64,000 bases of DNA from positions 44,301 through 108,300 of the forward strand of contig CAYXTR010000018.1 in NCBI GenBank assembly GCA_964468185.1, given 5' to 3'. The DNA is from JANQFV01 sp964468185 (GTDB taxonomy: Bacteria; Planctomycetota; Phycisphaerae; UBA1845; Fen-1342). This document shows, one piece after another, positions 32,107 to 41,309 of the stretch. Numbering within the stretch: the first letter of the stretch is position 1; every line of letters starts with the position of its first letter. The translations under genes and the position numbers were made by a program. Below the pieces are notes generated by a model. The model saw nothing but the letters and a program-made list of their open reading frames with translations, did no database searches and was not told the DNA's origin.

Positions 32107-33153
32107 TCAGGCGTCGGTTTGTTGGACTTCTTTGGGGGGCTTGGGTTCGTACTTGGGGATGTCGGGCTCGGGGATTGTGTCGATGAGCTGCTGGACGATC
32201 TTGACGCTGTCGAGGTCCTGAGCCTGGGCGGCGAAGTTGCAGGCGATGCGGTGGCGGAGGACGGGGATCGCGACGTTGCGGATGTCGTCGAGGCTCACGC
32301 TGTAACGTCCGTCCATCGCCGCAAAGGCCTTGCCGCCCCAGATCAGAAACTGACCCGCCCGCGGGCCGGCGCCCCAATCGACGAACTTCTTTACGAAGTC
32401 GGGTGCGCTCGGATCGTTGGGACGTGAGGCGCGGGTGAGGCGCGTGGCGTAGTCAATCACATACTCGGTCGCCGGGATGGCGGCGATGAGTTTCTGCATG
32501 TTGAGGATCTGGCGGTCGCTGAGGACGGTGCGGAGCGGCGGGGGCTCGTCCTGGGTGGTGCGCGAGAGGATGCGCTGCTCTTCGTCGAGCGTGGGGTAGT
32601 CGACCCAGACGTTGAACATGAAGCGGTCGAGCTGGGCTTCGGGCAGGGGGTAGGTGCCTTCCTGCTCGATGGGGTTTTGCGTGGCGATGACGAAGAAGGG
32701 GTTTGGCAGGGGATAGGTCTCGGAGCCGGCGCTGACCTCACGCTCCTGCATGGACTGGAGCAGGGCGGCCTGGGTCTTAGGTGGCGTGCGGTTGATCTCG
32801 TCGGCGAGGAGGATGTTGGCGAAGACGGGGCCGCGGACGAAGCGGAAGCCGCGGCGGCCGTCGGGCAGCTCGTCGATGACGTGGGTGCCGGTGATATCGG
32901 ACGGCATGAGGTCGGGCGTGAACTGGATGCGTTTGAAGCTCAGCGAAGTGATGTGCGCGAGCGAGGAGACCATGAGGGTTTTGGCCAAGCCGGGGACGCC
33001 GACGAGGAGGCAGTGGCCGCGGGTGAGGATGGCGGCGAGCATCTGCTCGACGACGGCACGTTGGCCGATGATGCGTTGGGAGAGCTCGTCGAGGATGAGC
33101 TGCTTGGAACGGTGGAACTGTTCGAGGAGGGTGGTGAAGGATTCTTTGGCCAT
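32107..33153 (-). CDS. MoxR-family AAA+ ATPase
   Basis: A 348-residue AAA+ protein of the MoxR class, chaperone-like ATPases that activate or insert metal centres into partner complexes. Walker A is GVPGLAKT near residue 50. Walker B is LADEINR near 113, followed by the MoxR signature TPPKTQAALLQSMQEREV. Sensor motifs include VIATQNPIEQEGTYPLPEAQLDRF. The C-terminal lid domain is normal (VIDYATRLTRASRP). MoxR genes usually precede DUF58 and von Willebrand-factor genes; none are here, so it is an orphan. The upstream divergent gene encodes a small membrane protein. Confidence 0.92.
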   Translation of the reverse strand: MAKESFTTLLEQFHRSKQLILDELSQRIIGQRAVVEQMLAAILTRGHCLLVGVPGLAKTLMVSSLAHITSLSFKRIQFTPDLMPSDITGTHVIDELPDGRRGFRFVRGPVFANILLADEINRTPPKTQAALLQSMQEREVSAGSETYPLPNPFFVIATQNPIEQEGTYPLPEAQLDRFMFNVWVDYPTLDEEQRILSRTTQDEPPPLRTVLSDRQILNMQKLIAAIPATEYVIDYATRLTRASRPNDPSAPDFVKKFVDWGAGPRAGQFLIWGGKAFAAMDGRYSVSLDDIRNVAIPVLRHRIACNFAAQAQDLDSVKIVQQLIDTIPEPDIPKYEPKPPKEVQQTDA

Positions 33154-33428
33154 GGTTGGTGGAGGATAGCGGGGGGAGGGGGAGAGAGCGAGGGATTGGG
33201 GAAGAGAGGATCTGAGGGGTTGAGGATCTGAGGATTCGAGTGTGGGAGAAGCGACGGGGGAAAGGGGTTGAGGAGCGGGTCGGCGTGGTCAGGCGGAACG
33301 GGTATGATGGGGTGACGGTGGTGTTGCGGAGGGATCATTTGGAGTAACTGGCCGTGGATCGCGTCTGTAGAGCGGAGGTTGAGTCGGCGGAAGAGTGCGA
33401 TGCCGCGAATCGGTGATCGGGAGTTGTC

Positions 33429-34046
33429 GTGTCGGATTTGATGAATGGTCAAGGTGGTGGGAAGGGGCCGGGCCGTGGGTTTCTTGAGCGGCATTGGCGG
33501 TTGCTGTTGGGCTGTGGCGTGCTGCTGGCGGTCGCTGCGTTCTTCGTGGTGCAGTTTGGCAGTACGCTCGCCTGGTTTCAGCCGCGGCCGTTGTTTTGTG
33601 AGTGGGAGCCGTCGGAGATGGGGGGGTATTGGCGGCCTGCATTTGGGCGGGTCAGTCCGGAAGAGACGTTTGTGTTCGTTGATCGGGAGCGGAACGTGCT
33701 GGCGGTCGTTGAGACGGCGGGGCCGGAGTTCGAGCAGCGCGGTGTGATCTTTCAGCGGAGTTCGATTCAGAGCATCCTGCTGCCGAACTCGCAGTATTCA
33801 CAGGTTGTTCATGATCCGGAGGATGTATTGCTGGTGTTTTCGCGGGACGGGGCTGAGATGAGTTTGCCACTGGGGCCGGGCGAGGCGGACCGGCTGTATC
33901 GTGCGCTCGTTGCGTTGGGGGCGGAGAATGGGAATGCAGGTGCGCTTGGCGTGCTTTGTCGCGAGTATGCGGGGGAGGAGCGCGAGGGATTGTGTCGGGT
34001 GGTGGATGAGCGGCTTGGGGGTGACGAGCCAGCCGCGGAACGCTGA
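33429..34046 (+). CDS. Hypothetical protein with N-terminal membrane anchor
   Basis: A 205-residue protein; GTG start at 33429 with GGGAG six nt upstream (an ATG four codons later is possible). One hydrophobic segment near residues 24-46 (RLLLGCGVLLAVAAFFVVQF) anchors it. The remainder is probably outside the membrane and begins with an aromatic, Pro-rich stretch (AWFQPRPLFCEWEPSEMGG), then a mixed domain (ETFVFVDRERNVLAVVETAGPEF). No catalytic motif or family was recognised. It is flanked by divergent moxR and convergent PBP2 genes. Confidence 0.6.
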   Translation: MSDLMNGQGGGKGPGRGFLERHWRLLLGCGVLLAVAAFFVVQFGSTLAWFQPRPLFCEWEPSEMGGYWRPAFGRVSPEETFVFVDRERNVLAVVETAGPEFEQRGVIFQRSSIQSILLPNSQYSQVVHDPEDVLLVFSRDGAEMSLPLGPGEADRLYRALVALGAENGNAGALGVLCREYAGEEREGLCRVVDERLGGDEPAAER

Positions 34047-34115
34047 GGAATGACCGTCGTGCGGTGGCGACTGGTCCATGTTGATGTGGGCCCGGCGGAA
34101 GTTTGAGGCGTCGAC

Positions 34116-34140
34116 GTCGGGCGAGACGCCCGACCCACCC
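34116..34140. repeat. GGGCG hairpin repeat
   Basis: GTCGGGCGAGACGCCCGACC followed by CACCC, between two convergent genes, where it could also act as a weak terminator. Same family as 22301 and 36408. Confidence 0.6.
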
Positions 34141-34183
34141 AGCGTCTGCTTTTGACCGGATTACAAGTGGCAACGCTACCGCG

Positions 34184-36337
34184 CTACTCGTTTGCTTCGG
34201 GGGTGGTGAGGAGGTATTCGGCGATCTGTTTGGCTACGGGGCCGGCGACGCGGCCGCCGCTGCCGCCAAACTCGATGAGGACGCTGATGCCGTAGCACTT
34301 GCCCAGCGGGCGCTCGCCGCGGGGGGTTGCTTTGCTCTGGGTGAAGCCGACGAACCAGGCGTGGGCGGGGAGCTTGCCGCCTTCGGGGATGGCGGGGTAG
34401 CGTTGGGCGGTGTGGCGGCCGACGCGCTTTGGCTTTTCGTCGCCGAAGGTGGCGAGGGCGTCGTCCTCGACGTAGGCGAAGCGTTGCGCGCGGGTGCCGT
34501 CGGGCCATTCGTAGGTGTAGCGATAGAGCACGGGGCGGGGCTGGGTCTGGGCGGAGCCGGTCTTGCCGCAGAGTTCGTGGTCGGGGACGTCGATGCGGGC
34601 GCGGGTGGCGGTGCCGCCCTGTTCGTTAACGACGCGCCACATGCCGCGGCGGAGGACGCGGAGGTGGTCTTCGTTGAAGGCGCGCGGGGGTGCGGGTGGG
34701 GCGCCGAAGGCGCGGCCCTGATCGTCGTAGGCGAGGCGGACGGGCTGCCACTCGCCGGTCGCGACGCTAGCGACGACGTTGGCGGCCTGCACCGGGGTGA
34801 TGGTGACTTCGCCCTGGCCGATGGAGAAGTTCCAGGCGTCGGAGGCGCGGTGGTCGCGGCCGTGGTGGTGCATCCATTGCTCGTCGGGGACGATGGCGGG
34901 GCTTTCCTCGATGAGGCCGGTGCCGGTGGTCTGACCCATGCCGAAGCGGCTGAACCACTCGCAGAGGCGTTGGGGGCCGAGCATGCCGCCGACCTTGAAG
35001 AAGTAGATGTTGCAGGAGTTGCGGACGGCGCTTTCGCCGGTCTGGCCGTTGGGATCGTCGGTCATGTCGTGCGTGACGCCGGGGTGCATGTTGTAGATCC
35101 AGCAGCGGAAGCGATTGGGTTGGGAGGGGAGGAGGTAGCCGGTGCAGTGGATGCGGGTGTGGGGGGTGATGACATTTTCGGAGAGTCCGGCGATGAGGGT
35201 GATGGCTTTGCAGATGGAGCCGGGGGGGTACTGGGCCTGGACGGCGCGGAACATGAGGGGGAGGCGTTTCGCGTCGCGGCGGAGGTCGTCGTAGTCTTCG
35301 CTGAAGGTGTCGTAATGGTAGGTGGGGTAGCTGACGAGGGCGAGGATCTCGCGCGATTCTACGTCGATGACGACGGCGGCGGCGCCGGCGGGGTCGGGGC
35401 GGTTGGCGACGGCTTGTTCGAGGAGGTTGAGGACGTGCTCCTGGAGGTCGAGGTCGATGGTGAGGAAGACGTCGCGGCCGGGGATGGCGTGGGTGCGGCT
35501 GACCTCGGTGCCGTCGAAGTCGAGGACGACGCGGCCGCGGGTGCCGCGGAGGGAGGTTTCGGCGAGGCGTTCGACGCCGCTGGTGCCGCATTGATCGCCG
35601 GGGCGGAGCTGGCGGAGCTCGTCGCCGCGGAGGGGGTCCTGGACGATACGTTCGGCGCTGGCCTGGCCGGTGCGGCCGAGGAGGTGGACGAGGGTGTCGG
35701 CGTTCTGAGCGGTGCGGTAGGAGTCGGGCTCGACGCGAAGCCAGGGGAGGTGCTCCATTTCGAGGCGGACGTTGAGGGCGGTTTCGTTGTTGATGTTGGT
35801 GAGGAGCGGGAGGTGGTCCTGCTCTTCGGCGATCTGGCGGACGTTGGGGGAGCTACGCTGGACGACGGCGCGGATGCGCTCGACGCGGGTGCGGATGGTG
35901 GCGGCCCGCTCGTATAGCTCGTCGATGGGGGTGTTGGTCAAGTCGGAGAGTCGTTGCCAGAAGGTCGGCAACAGCTCGGTTGTGATGATGGGGGCGATTT
36001 CGGCGAGTGTTTGCGTATCGGGGAAGTGGCCGCGTTTGCGGAGGCGGCGGGCGGCTTCGCGGAGGTAGCTGGCGCGGGGTTCGGCGGGGTCTTCGAGGAG
36101 GGCGTAGTGGATGCTGATGTTGAAGCCGGGTTCGGTGCTGAGGAGCGGCGTGCCGTGGCGGTCGCGGACGGTGCCACGGGGGGCGCCGATGTACTGGACG
36201 GGGAGGGAGAGGATGCGGTCGGCGAGCTGCTGGTAGTCTTCGGCCTGGACGACCTGGATTTGCACGAGGCGGCCGATGATGAGGACGGCGACGGCGGTGA
36301 GGAGGAGCCAGAACCAGGTGAGTCGTTTTTCGAACAT
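34184..36337 (-). CDS. mrdA: Penicillin-binding protein 2 (peptidoglycan transpeptidase)
   Basis: A 717-residue class B PBP that cross-links peptidoglycan during elongation. An N-terminal anchor (WFWLLLTAVAVLIIGRLVQI) precedes the dimerisation domain (GAPRGTVRDRHGTPLLSTEPGF). The transpeptidase domain has all three active motifs: SxxK as GSICKA (S near 375), SxN as SCN (near 441) and KTG as GKTGSAQ (near 590). A segment of about 70 residues after KTG (YTYEWPDGTRAQRFAYVEDD and on) is longer than in the E. coli enzyme. The presence of a PBP2 shows that this organism makes peptidoglycan. No rodA or mre genes are adjacent. Confidence 0.92.
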   Translation of the reverse strand: MFEKRLTWFWLLLTAVAVLIIGRLVQIQVVQAEDYQQLADRILSLPVQYIGAPRGTVRDRHGTPLLSTEPGFNISIHYALLEDPAEPRASYLREAARRLRKRGHFPDTQTLAEIAPIITTELLPTFWQRLSDLTNTPIDELYERAATIRTRVERIRAVVQRSSPNVRQIAEEQDHLPLLTNINNETALNVRLEMEHLPWLRVEPDSYRTAQNADTLVHLLGRTGQASAERIVQDPLRGDELRQLRPGDQCGTSGVERLAETSLRGTRGRVVLDFDGTEVSRTHAIPGRDVFLTIDLDLQEHVLNLLEQAVANRPDPAGAAAVVIDVESREILALVSYPTYHYDTFSEDYDDLRRDAKRLPLMFRAVQAQYPPGSICKAITLIAGLSENVITPHTRIHCTGYLLPSQPNRFRCWIYNMHPGVTHDMTDDPNGQTGESAVRNSCNIYFFKVGGMLGPQRLCEWFSRFGMGQTTGTGLIEESPAIVPDEQWMHHHGRDHRASDAWNFSIGQGEVTITPVQAANVVASVATGEWQPVRLAYDDQGRAFGAPPAPPRAFNEDHLRVLRRGMWRVVNEQGGTATRARIDVPDHELCGKTGSAQTQPRPVLYRYTYEWPDGTRAQRFAYVEDDALATFGDEKPKRVGRHTAQRYPAIPEGGKLPAHAWFVGFTQSKATPRGERPLGKCYGISVLIEFGGSGGRVAGPVAKQIAEYLLTTPEANE

Positions 36338-36375
36338 GGCGACATCCGTGTCGAGTCGGTTGGCCGGTACGGTGA

Positions 36376-36397
36376 CGTCAGGCTCGGAGGCCTGACG
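36376..36397. repeat. GCGTCAGG hairpin repeat, copy 1
   Basis: CGTCAGGCTCGGAGGCCTGACG, arms of 8 bp, reverse orientation to the copy at 46232. Confidence 0.65.
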
Positions 36398-36407
36398 CTA
36401 CATTCTT

Positions 36408-36432
36408 GGCGGGCGAGACGCCCGCCCCACCC
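36408..36432. repeat. GGGCG hairpin repeat
   Basis: GGCGGGCGAGACGCCCGCCC followed by CACCC, identical in core to the middle of the MITE-like elements. Confidence 0.65.
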
Positions 36433-36470
36433 GTCGGGTTTGGGACCTGACGCTACATCGTGCCGGCGCC

Positions 36471-36515
36471 GGCCGGGGCGAAACAAGTGGCGGAGTGGGC
36501 CGGGGCGAAACAAGT

Positions 36516-36530
<15 letters not shown>
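36471..36530. repeat. 27-bp tandem duplication at the 3' end of the RNase P RNA gene
   Basis: Units 36471-36497 and 36498-36524 are identical (GGCCGGGGCGAAACAAGTGG and on), with 6 further bases of a third. The unit contains GGCGGAGTGGGCC, the complement of the 5' P1 strand of the RNA. Confidence 0.9.
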
Positions 36531-36959
<429 letters not shown>

Positions 36960-36966
36960 GAGTTTG

Positions 36967-36972
36967 ATTGTA
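36967..36972 (-). promoter_or_regulatory. rnpB: Probable -10 box of rnpB
   Basis: TACAAT on the minus strand, seven to eight nt before the first P1 base at 36959, which is the right spacing for transcription to begin at the mature 5' end. The -35 match is weak. Confidence 0.5.
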
Positions 36973-37131
36973 ACCGTTGAATTGGGGGGTGGATATACGT
37001 AATTGTGCGTAGAGCCGGAGGTTTGGCGAGGAAGAAGCGGCGGACGCTGCGGGTGGAGGCAGCGCCCGCCAAGGTCGACCCGGGAAGGTCGTCAGTCGGT
37101 GATCTGGCCGCGGCGAGACCGGTGGTCTGTG

Positions 37132-37932
37132 CTATTGGTCGGTGGGCAGTTTGTCGAGCTCCTCTTTGGCGGTCTTGCCGATGTCGGTTTCGGGGTAGGC
37201 GTCGATGATTTTCTGGTAGTAGCGGCGGGCGAGGCTGTAGTTCTCGGATTCGGTGAAGCGGCGCGCAATTTTGAGCCACTTGCTGCAATGCTGCTCGGCG
37301 ATGGCGTTGCGCTCGGCCTGGGATTGCTCGGTCTTGGGTGGTGCCTTGTTTGAGGCGGCACCGAGTTGGCTGGCGGCTTTGAGGCCGAGTTCCTCGAAGG
37401 TGGGTCCGTCCCATTTCTGCTCGAGGGCTTTGGTGACGCGTTCGTCGAGCTTGTCGAGCTCGACGTTGAGCTCGAGGAGCTTGCCGTACTTGTCGACAAG
37501 GAGGAAGCGGGGCAGTTCCTCGACTTCGAATTTCTTAGCGAGCGTGCCGGTCCAGCCGGCGCCGTCGGCGACGTGGTGCCAAGCGAGGTTTTCGCGCTGG
37601 ATGTAGACCCTGGCTTTTGATTTGTTGTAGTCGAGCGAGATGCCGATGATCTCGAGGCCGTCTTCGTGGTGCTGTTTGTAGAGCTCCTTGATTTTCGGCG
37701 TGGCTTCGCGGGATTCGCTGGACCAGGTGGCCCAGAAGTCGATGAGGATGACCTTTCCGCGGAGCTTGATGAGCTCGATGGGCTTTTCGGTGCGGAGGTC
37801 CTTCAGCTCCAAGTCGGGGAAGGGGTCGCCCTTCCTGGGCGGCTCGTCTTCAGCCTGGGCGCGTAGGGGGAGTGTGAGCATTGCGAGGGCGATGCACGTC
37901 GCGATGTGACGCGAGCGGTTGTGCGATGACAT
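37132..37932 (-). CDS. TlpA/redoxin-like exported protein without redox cysteines
   Basis: A 266-residue protein. The ATG at 37932 has GGAGG five nt upstream, and a signal peptide follows (IATCIALAMLTLPLRAQAE). Residues 36-165 are a thioredoxin-like fold of the TlpA/AhpC type (FPDLELKDLRTEKPIEL, GKVILIDFWATW, EVEELPRFLLVDKYGKLL). Where family members have WCxxC, this one reads WSSES (S71 and S74), so disulfide chemistry is impossible. The last about 60 residues are TPR-like (HCSKWLKIARRFTESENYSLARRYYQKII), resembling outer-membrane assembly tetratricopeptides. It may be a binding or scaffold protein in the periplasm. Confidence 0.8.
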   Translation of the reverse strand: MSSHNRSRHIATCIALAMLTLPLRAQAEDEPPRKGDPFPDLELKDLRTEKPIELIKLRGKVILIDFWATWSSESREATPKIKELYKQHHEDGLEIIGISLDYNKSKARVYIQRENLAWHHVADGAGWTGTLAKKFEVEELPRFLLVDKYGKLLELNVELDKLDERVTKALEQKWDGPTFEELGLKAASQLGAASNKAPPKTEQSQAERNAIAEQHCSKWLKIARRFTESENYSLARRYYQKIIDAYPETDIGKTAKEELDKLPTDQ

Positions 37933-38085
37933 GTTGCCTCCGTCGTTGCATGGCAAGAATTGTCCGGAGAGGCAGTCCCTGGACGAACCCCCGTCCCCGG
38001 ACGGCCCCCGGCTCTGTGGACAATTATACAGCGCGGTGCGGGGGGATGGTGTAGTGAAAAAGTGAAAAAGATGCGATAAACCGCT

Positions 38086-39216
38086 TCAGTGCGCCGGTGT
38101 CGTGGTGGGCGCGGTTGTGGGCGGTTGGCGCAGTTCGGCAAACCAGTTTCGCAGGACTTGCTCGGCGGGCTTGTTCTTGGGCGTGTAGCCGAAATCGCCC
38201 GGGCCGCCGCCGTTGGCTTTCCATTCCCACCAAATGACGCCGAGGAGTTCGGGGGTGTCGTTCCAGACGCGGATGAAGGCCTCGTAGAGGCGGCGTTGTT
38301 CCTCGAGACCGGCGGGGGTGGCGTGTTGGTTCTGGTAGTAGTTCCAGGGGGCCATGGCGGCGCCTTCCTGGCTGCACCAGCCGACTTCGGTGAGGAGGAT
38401 GGGTTTGCCGATGCGGCGTTGCCAGGCGAGGACGTCTTTCCTGATGGGGCGCCAGCGGGCGACGATCTCGTCGACGGTGGGGTTTTCCTGGTCGGCGAGG
38501 GTGTAGTAGCTGGTCATGCCGATGAAGTCGAGCTGGGCCCAGAACTGGATGGGGCGGTAGTGGTCCCAGTTAGCGGAGTAGCCGAGCTGGCCGCCGTAGA
38601 AGCGGGGGCGCACGTCGGCGATGAGTTTTGTCCAGCGGGAGGTTTGCTTTTCGGTGCTGACGAGTTCGGAGCCGATGATGAGGGCTTCGGCATCGGCATC
38701 ACGGGCGATGTCGGTGAAGTAGAGGACGAACTGTGTGTATTGGCGCCACCATTCGTCCCAATCGGGCGGTTCGATGAGGCCGCGCCATTCGCTGCCGCGC
38801 GGGTTCTTGAGGAGGACGATGGGCATGACGATGGTGCGCAGGTCGTTTTCGTGAGCGAGGTGGATGAGGCGGTGGAAGTCGGCGCGGGAGGGGACTTTGC
38901 GGGAGTCGATGTAGATGGACTGGGATTGGGCGTGTTCCATGTAGCCGGCGACGCTGAAAAGGACTGCGTTGGCGCCGAGGTCGCGGATCTCGCGCAGCAG
39001 GGGCCCGTACTGATCGACGGGCTTGTAGCCGGAGGCGACCTGGATGGCGAGGCCGCGGTAGCGCATTTCGGCGGCGATGCGTGTGGTGGGGAAGTTGTGA
39101 GCGTCTTCTGCAAGTGTGGTTGTGGAGGGGGCGGGTTTGGTTGGCGTGCTATAGCCGAGCCAGGCGACCAGGCCGCCGGCGGTGCAGGCCAAGGCCAAGC
39201 CGATCAGGACTCTCAC
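38086..39216 (-). CDS. Exported TIM-barrel glycoside hydrolase (GH113-like)
   Basis: A 376-residue protein with an N-terminal signal-like helix (VLIGLALACTAGGLVAWLG). The barrel shows glycosidase landmarks: RGLAIQVASG at strand 1, DFHRLIHLAHENDLRTIVMP, IIGSELVS (likely acid/base Glu), DFIGMTSYYTL, IGKPILLTEVGW (likely nucleophile Glu) and GVIWWEWKANGGGPGDFG. These resemble GH113-type and other GTA-like barrels; substrate specificity is open. The GTG start at 39216 overlaps the stop of the upstream phosphodiesterase by 4 nt (GTGA), which implies translational coupling. An upstream ATG at 39288 would overlap by 76 nt and is less likely. Confidence 0.75.
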   Translation of the reverse strand: MRVLIGLALACTAGGLVAWLGYSTPTKPAPSTTTLAEDAHNFPTTRIAAEMRYRGLAIQVASGYKPVDQYGPLLREIRDLGANAVLFSVAGYMEHAQSQSIYIDSRKVPSRADFHRLIHLAHENDLRTIVMPIVLLKNPRGSEWRGLIEPPDWDEWWRQYTQFVLYFTDIARDADAEALIIGSELVSTEKQTSRWTKLIADVRPRFYGGQLGYSANWDHYRPIQFWAQLDFIGMTSYYTLADQENPTVDEIVARWRPIRKDVLAWQRRIGKPILLTEVGWCSQEGAAMAPWNYYQNQHATPAGLEEQRRLYEAFIRVWNDTPELLGVIWWEWKANGGGPGDFGYTPKNKPAEQVLRNWFAELRQPPTTAPTTTPAH

Positions 39217-40889
39217 TGGCGCGGCTCCGCGGAGGCGGCTTCGGTGGCGACTTGTGTTGTGCTCAAGAGTGAGTTGCCGGACAGACATAGCTGCTGATCC
39301 TGCCTTACGTGCAGCAGATCGAGCACGGTGGGGACGAGGTCGACGGCGCGGGCGTGCGGGATGACGCCACCGGGTTCGATGCCGGGGCCGTGGAGCATGA
39401 AGGTCATCAGCATCTCGTCGCGGTGCAGGCCACCGTGGCCGCCGTGCTCTGCGATGAAACTGTAGCCGGGTTGTGGGAACATGACCACCTGGCCGGCGCG
39501 GGGCTGGCGGAGGAGGGGGATGATCTGGGGGACGATGTTGGGGCAGGTGGTGTGCGCTGTGGCGGCAAGCCAGGCTTGGGTGGGGTGGTAGCCGGCGTTG
39601 ATGAAAGCGGCCAGATCGGGATCGCTGGTGTAGGCGAAGATGTCGTCGGGATCGGGGAGGTAGGCGTACTCGTCGGTGCCGGCGTTGCGGCGGTGCTTGA
39701 TGCGGGCCTGGCCGTTTGGTGTGCGGAGGATGGCGGTGTGGTTGTCGGTGAGCCAGGTGACGACGTTCATGCCAGGGATGTTCCACAAGCGGGCGGCGGG
39801 GGGTGGTTGCGTGAGGAAATGCTCAACTGCTGTCGGCGTGGGTTGGCTATCCCAGCCGGCTTTGCCGGGGAGGTAGATGGAGGCGCGGCGTCCGTCGCCG
39901 GCGCTGAGGATGAGGTCGAAGTTGTCGAAGTGGGCCTGGCGCGTCTGTGGGTTTTCGTTGTGCATGGGTTCGCTGGTGATGCGGCGATCCCAGTGATCTT
40001 TCATGTGACGGACAAGGTTGATGTGGTGGTCGACGTCGACCATACCGTGATCGCTGACGAGGATGACGCAGGTGGTGTCGGCGAGGTGTTGGGTGTGGAG
40101 CCAGTCGAAGATGCGGCCGACCTGGTGGTCGATAACGAGGGTGGCGTCGTGGAACTCGGGTGAGGACACGCCGAAGGTGTGGCCGACTGAGTCGAGGCCG
40201 GGCATGTAACACATGATGGCATCGGGCCATTGGCCGCGCATGTTTGCGCGGATGGCGATCGTATTGAGTGTGGTGGCGGAGAGTTTGTCGACGGTGCTGT
40301 ACTTCTGGAAATACCAAAGGGTGCCGGAGATGGCCCAATTGCGGTAGATGCGGCCGGCGCCGCGGCGATGGACGGCCTGTATGACGGCTGAGTCGTGGGG
40401 TTGGATCATCTCGTAGAGCAGGGGGGCGTCGTAGTCGTTGTCGACGAGATCGTAGGTGGGGATTGTCATATAGGAGCGGAACAGGCGATCGTGGGGATCG
40501 AACCACTGGTTGCCGATGATGCCGTGGCGGTCGGGGCCGACGCCGGTGCTAAGGGTGGCGATGGCGGCGTAGGTGATGGAGGGGACGCAGGTGGTGGCGT
40601 GTTGGACGCGGGTACCGCCGGCGTGGAAGTACTTGCTGATGTTGGGGAGCCAGCCTTGTTGGCAGCCTTGCTCGACGATGCGGGGCGGGAGGCCGTCGAC
40701 GAGGAGGATGAGGACGCCGGGATTGGGGCGGATGACGTCTGGGCGCAGCTTAGCGGAAAGGGGTTCGTTGAGGCCGCAGCCGGTGATTGAGAGTAACAGC
40801 AGGGCGAGAACGGGGAAGGCGTGCGCGGGGGCGTACGGGGAATTGCGACGGTGCGGGACGATATTGGGCGGGGGGGTACGACTGAGCAA
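39213..40889 (-). CDS. Lipoprotein of the type I phosphodiesterase / nucleotide pyrophosphatase family
   Basis: A 558-residue alkaline-phosphatase-fold protein. The N-terminal export signal ends in a lipobox (LLLLSITGC, Cys about residue 39), so it is probably a lipoprotein. Metal and catalytic motifs are in order: ILLVDGLPPRIVEQG, TTCVPSITYAA (nucleophile Thr/Ser region), LDSVGHTFGVSSPE, LVSDHGMVDVDHH and AEHGGHGGLHRDEM. Relatives hydrolyse nucleotide pyrophosphates or phosphodiesters or transfer phosphoryl groups in the envelope. The gene is translationally coupled to the downstream GH113-like hydrolase, so the two probably act on the same extracellular polymer. Confidence 0.85.
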   Translation of the reverse strand: MLSRTPPPNIVPHRRNSPYAPAHAFPVLALLLLSITGCGLNEPLSAKLRPDVIRPNPGVLILLVDGLPPRIVEQGCQQGWLPNISKYFHAGGTRVQHATTCVPSITYAAIATLSTGVGPDRHGIIGNQWFDPHDRLFRSYMTIPTYDLVDNDYDAPLLYEMIQPHDSAVIQAVHRRGAGRIYRNWAISGTLWYFQKYSTVDKLSATTLNTIAIRANMRGQWPDAIMCYMPGLDSVGHTFGVSSPEFHDATLVIDHQVGRIFDWLHTQHLADTTCVILVSDHGMVDVDHHINLVRHMKDHWDRRITSEPMHNENPQTRQAHFDNFDLILSAGDGRRASIYLPGKAGWDSQPTPTAVEHFLTQPPPAARLWNIPGMNVVTWLTDNHTAILRTPNGQARIKHRRNAGTDEYAYLPDPDDIFAYTSDPDLAAFINAGYHPTQAWLAATAHTTCPNIVPQIIPLLRQPRAGQVVMFPQPGYSFIAEHGGHGGLHRDEMLMTFMLHGPGIEPGGVIPHARAVDLVPTVLDLLHVRQDQQLCLSGNSLLSTTQVATEAASAEPRQ

Positions 40890-41041
40890 AACACATCTCC
40901 GGGGTTGGTTGGGTGGGCATTATCCATGCCGCCGGGACAGGATCAAGTTTGGTCGGGTGCTTGTGTCGCGGCGGACGGTGGCTATAGTGCGCTCCTATGG
41001 GGCGGCTGACGTACGTTGTGTGAACACTGATGGAGACCACG

Positions 41042-41191
41042 ATGAAGAGATGGAAGTTGGCGGGGCTGGTAGTTTCCGGTGGATTTCTCTTGCAGCTTTC
41101 GGCTTGCGGGTACGACTTTGCGTATTTTCTGGCGCAGGCGTTTGCGGCGGAGGCGGCGACGCAGATTGTGAACTCTGCGACGGGTGCTTAG
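41042..41191 (+). CDS. 49-residue lipoprotein-like peptide
   Basis: A short gene: ATG at 41042 with GGAG about six nt upstream, stop at 41191. The product starts MKRWKLAGLVVSGGFLLQLS and continues ACGYDFAYFLAQ, so there is a signal peptide with a lipobox (LSAC, Cys at 22). The mature part is only 28 residues, Ala-rich and ending TQIVNSATGA. The combination of ribosome site, signal peptide and lipobox in one frame is unlikely by chance. No family is recognised. Similar mini-lipoproteins occur in other planctomycetes, but I cannot name one. Confidence 0.6.
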   Translation: MKRWKLAGLVVSGGFLLQLSACGYDFAYFLAQAFAAEAATQIVNSATGA

Positions 41192-41309
41192 GCGCTGCGG
41201 ACGTCGGGGGAACAAGCGCCGGGGGTCTGAGCTGCTCAGATGCGGTGAGGGCGTGCCCGGCGCGCCCTCTCTGACGGCTGCGCGGATATCCGTGCTGGCG
41301 CCGGGGGCG

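Noticed and set aside
34103..35917. A 604-codon plus-strand open frame opposite PBP2
   Set aside because: It is a shadow of the PBP2 gene: Gly/Ala/Asp/Val-rich, without motifs. The opposite strand has all three PBP motifs.
38015..38023. DnaA-box-like TGTGGACAA in the leader of the TlpA-like gene
   Set aside because: A single site 14 kb from the skew switch with no cluster around it; expected by chance at this length.
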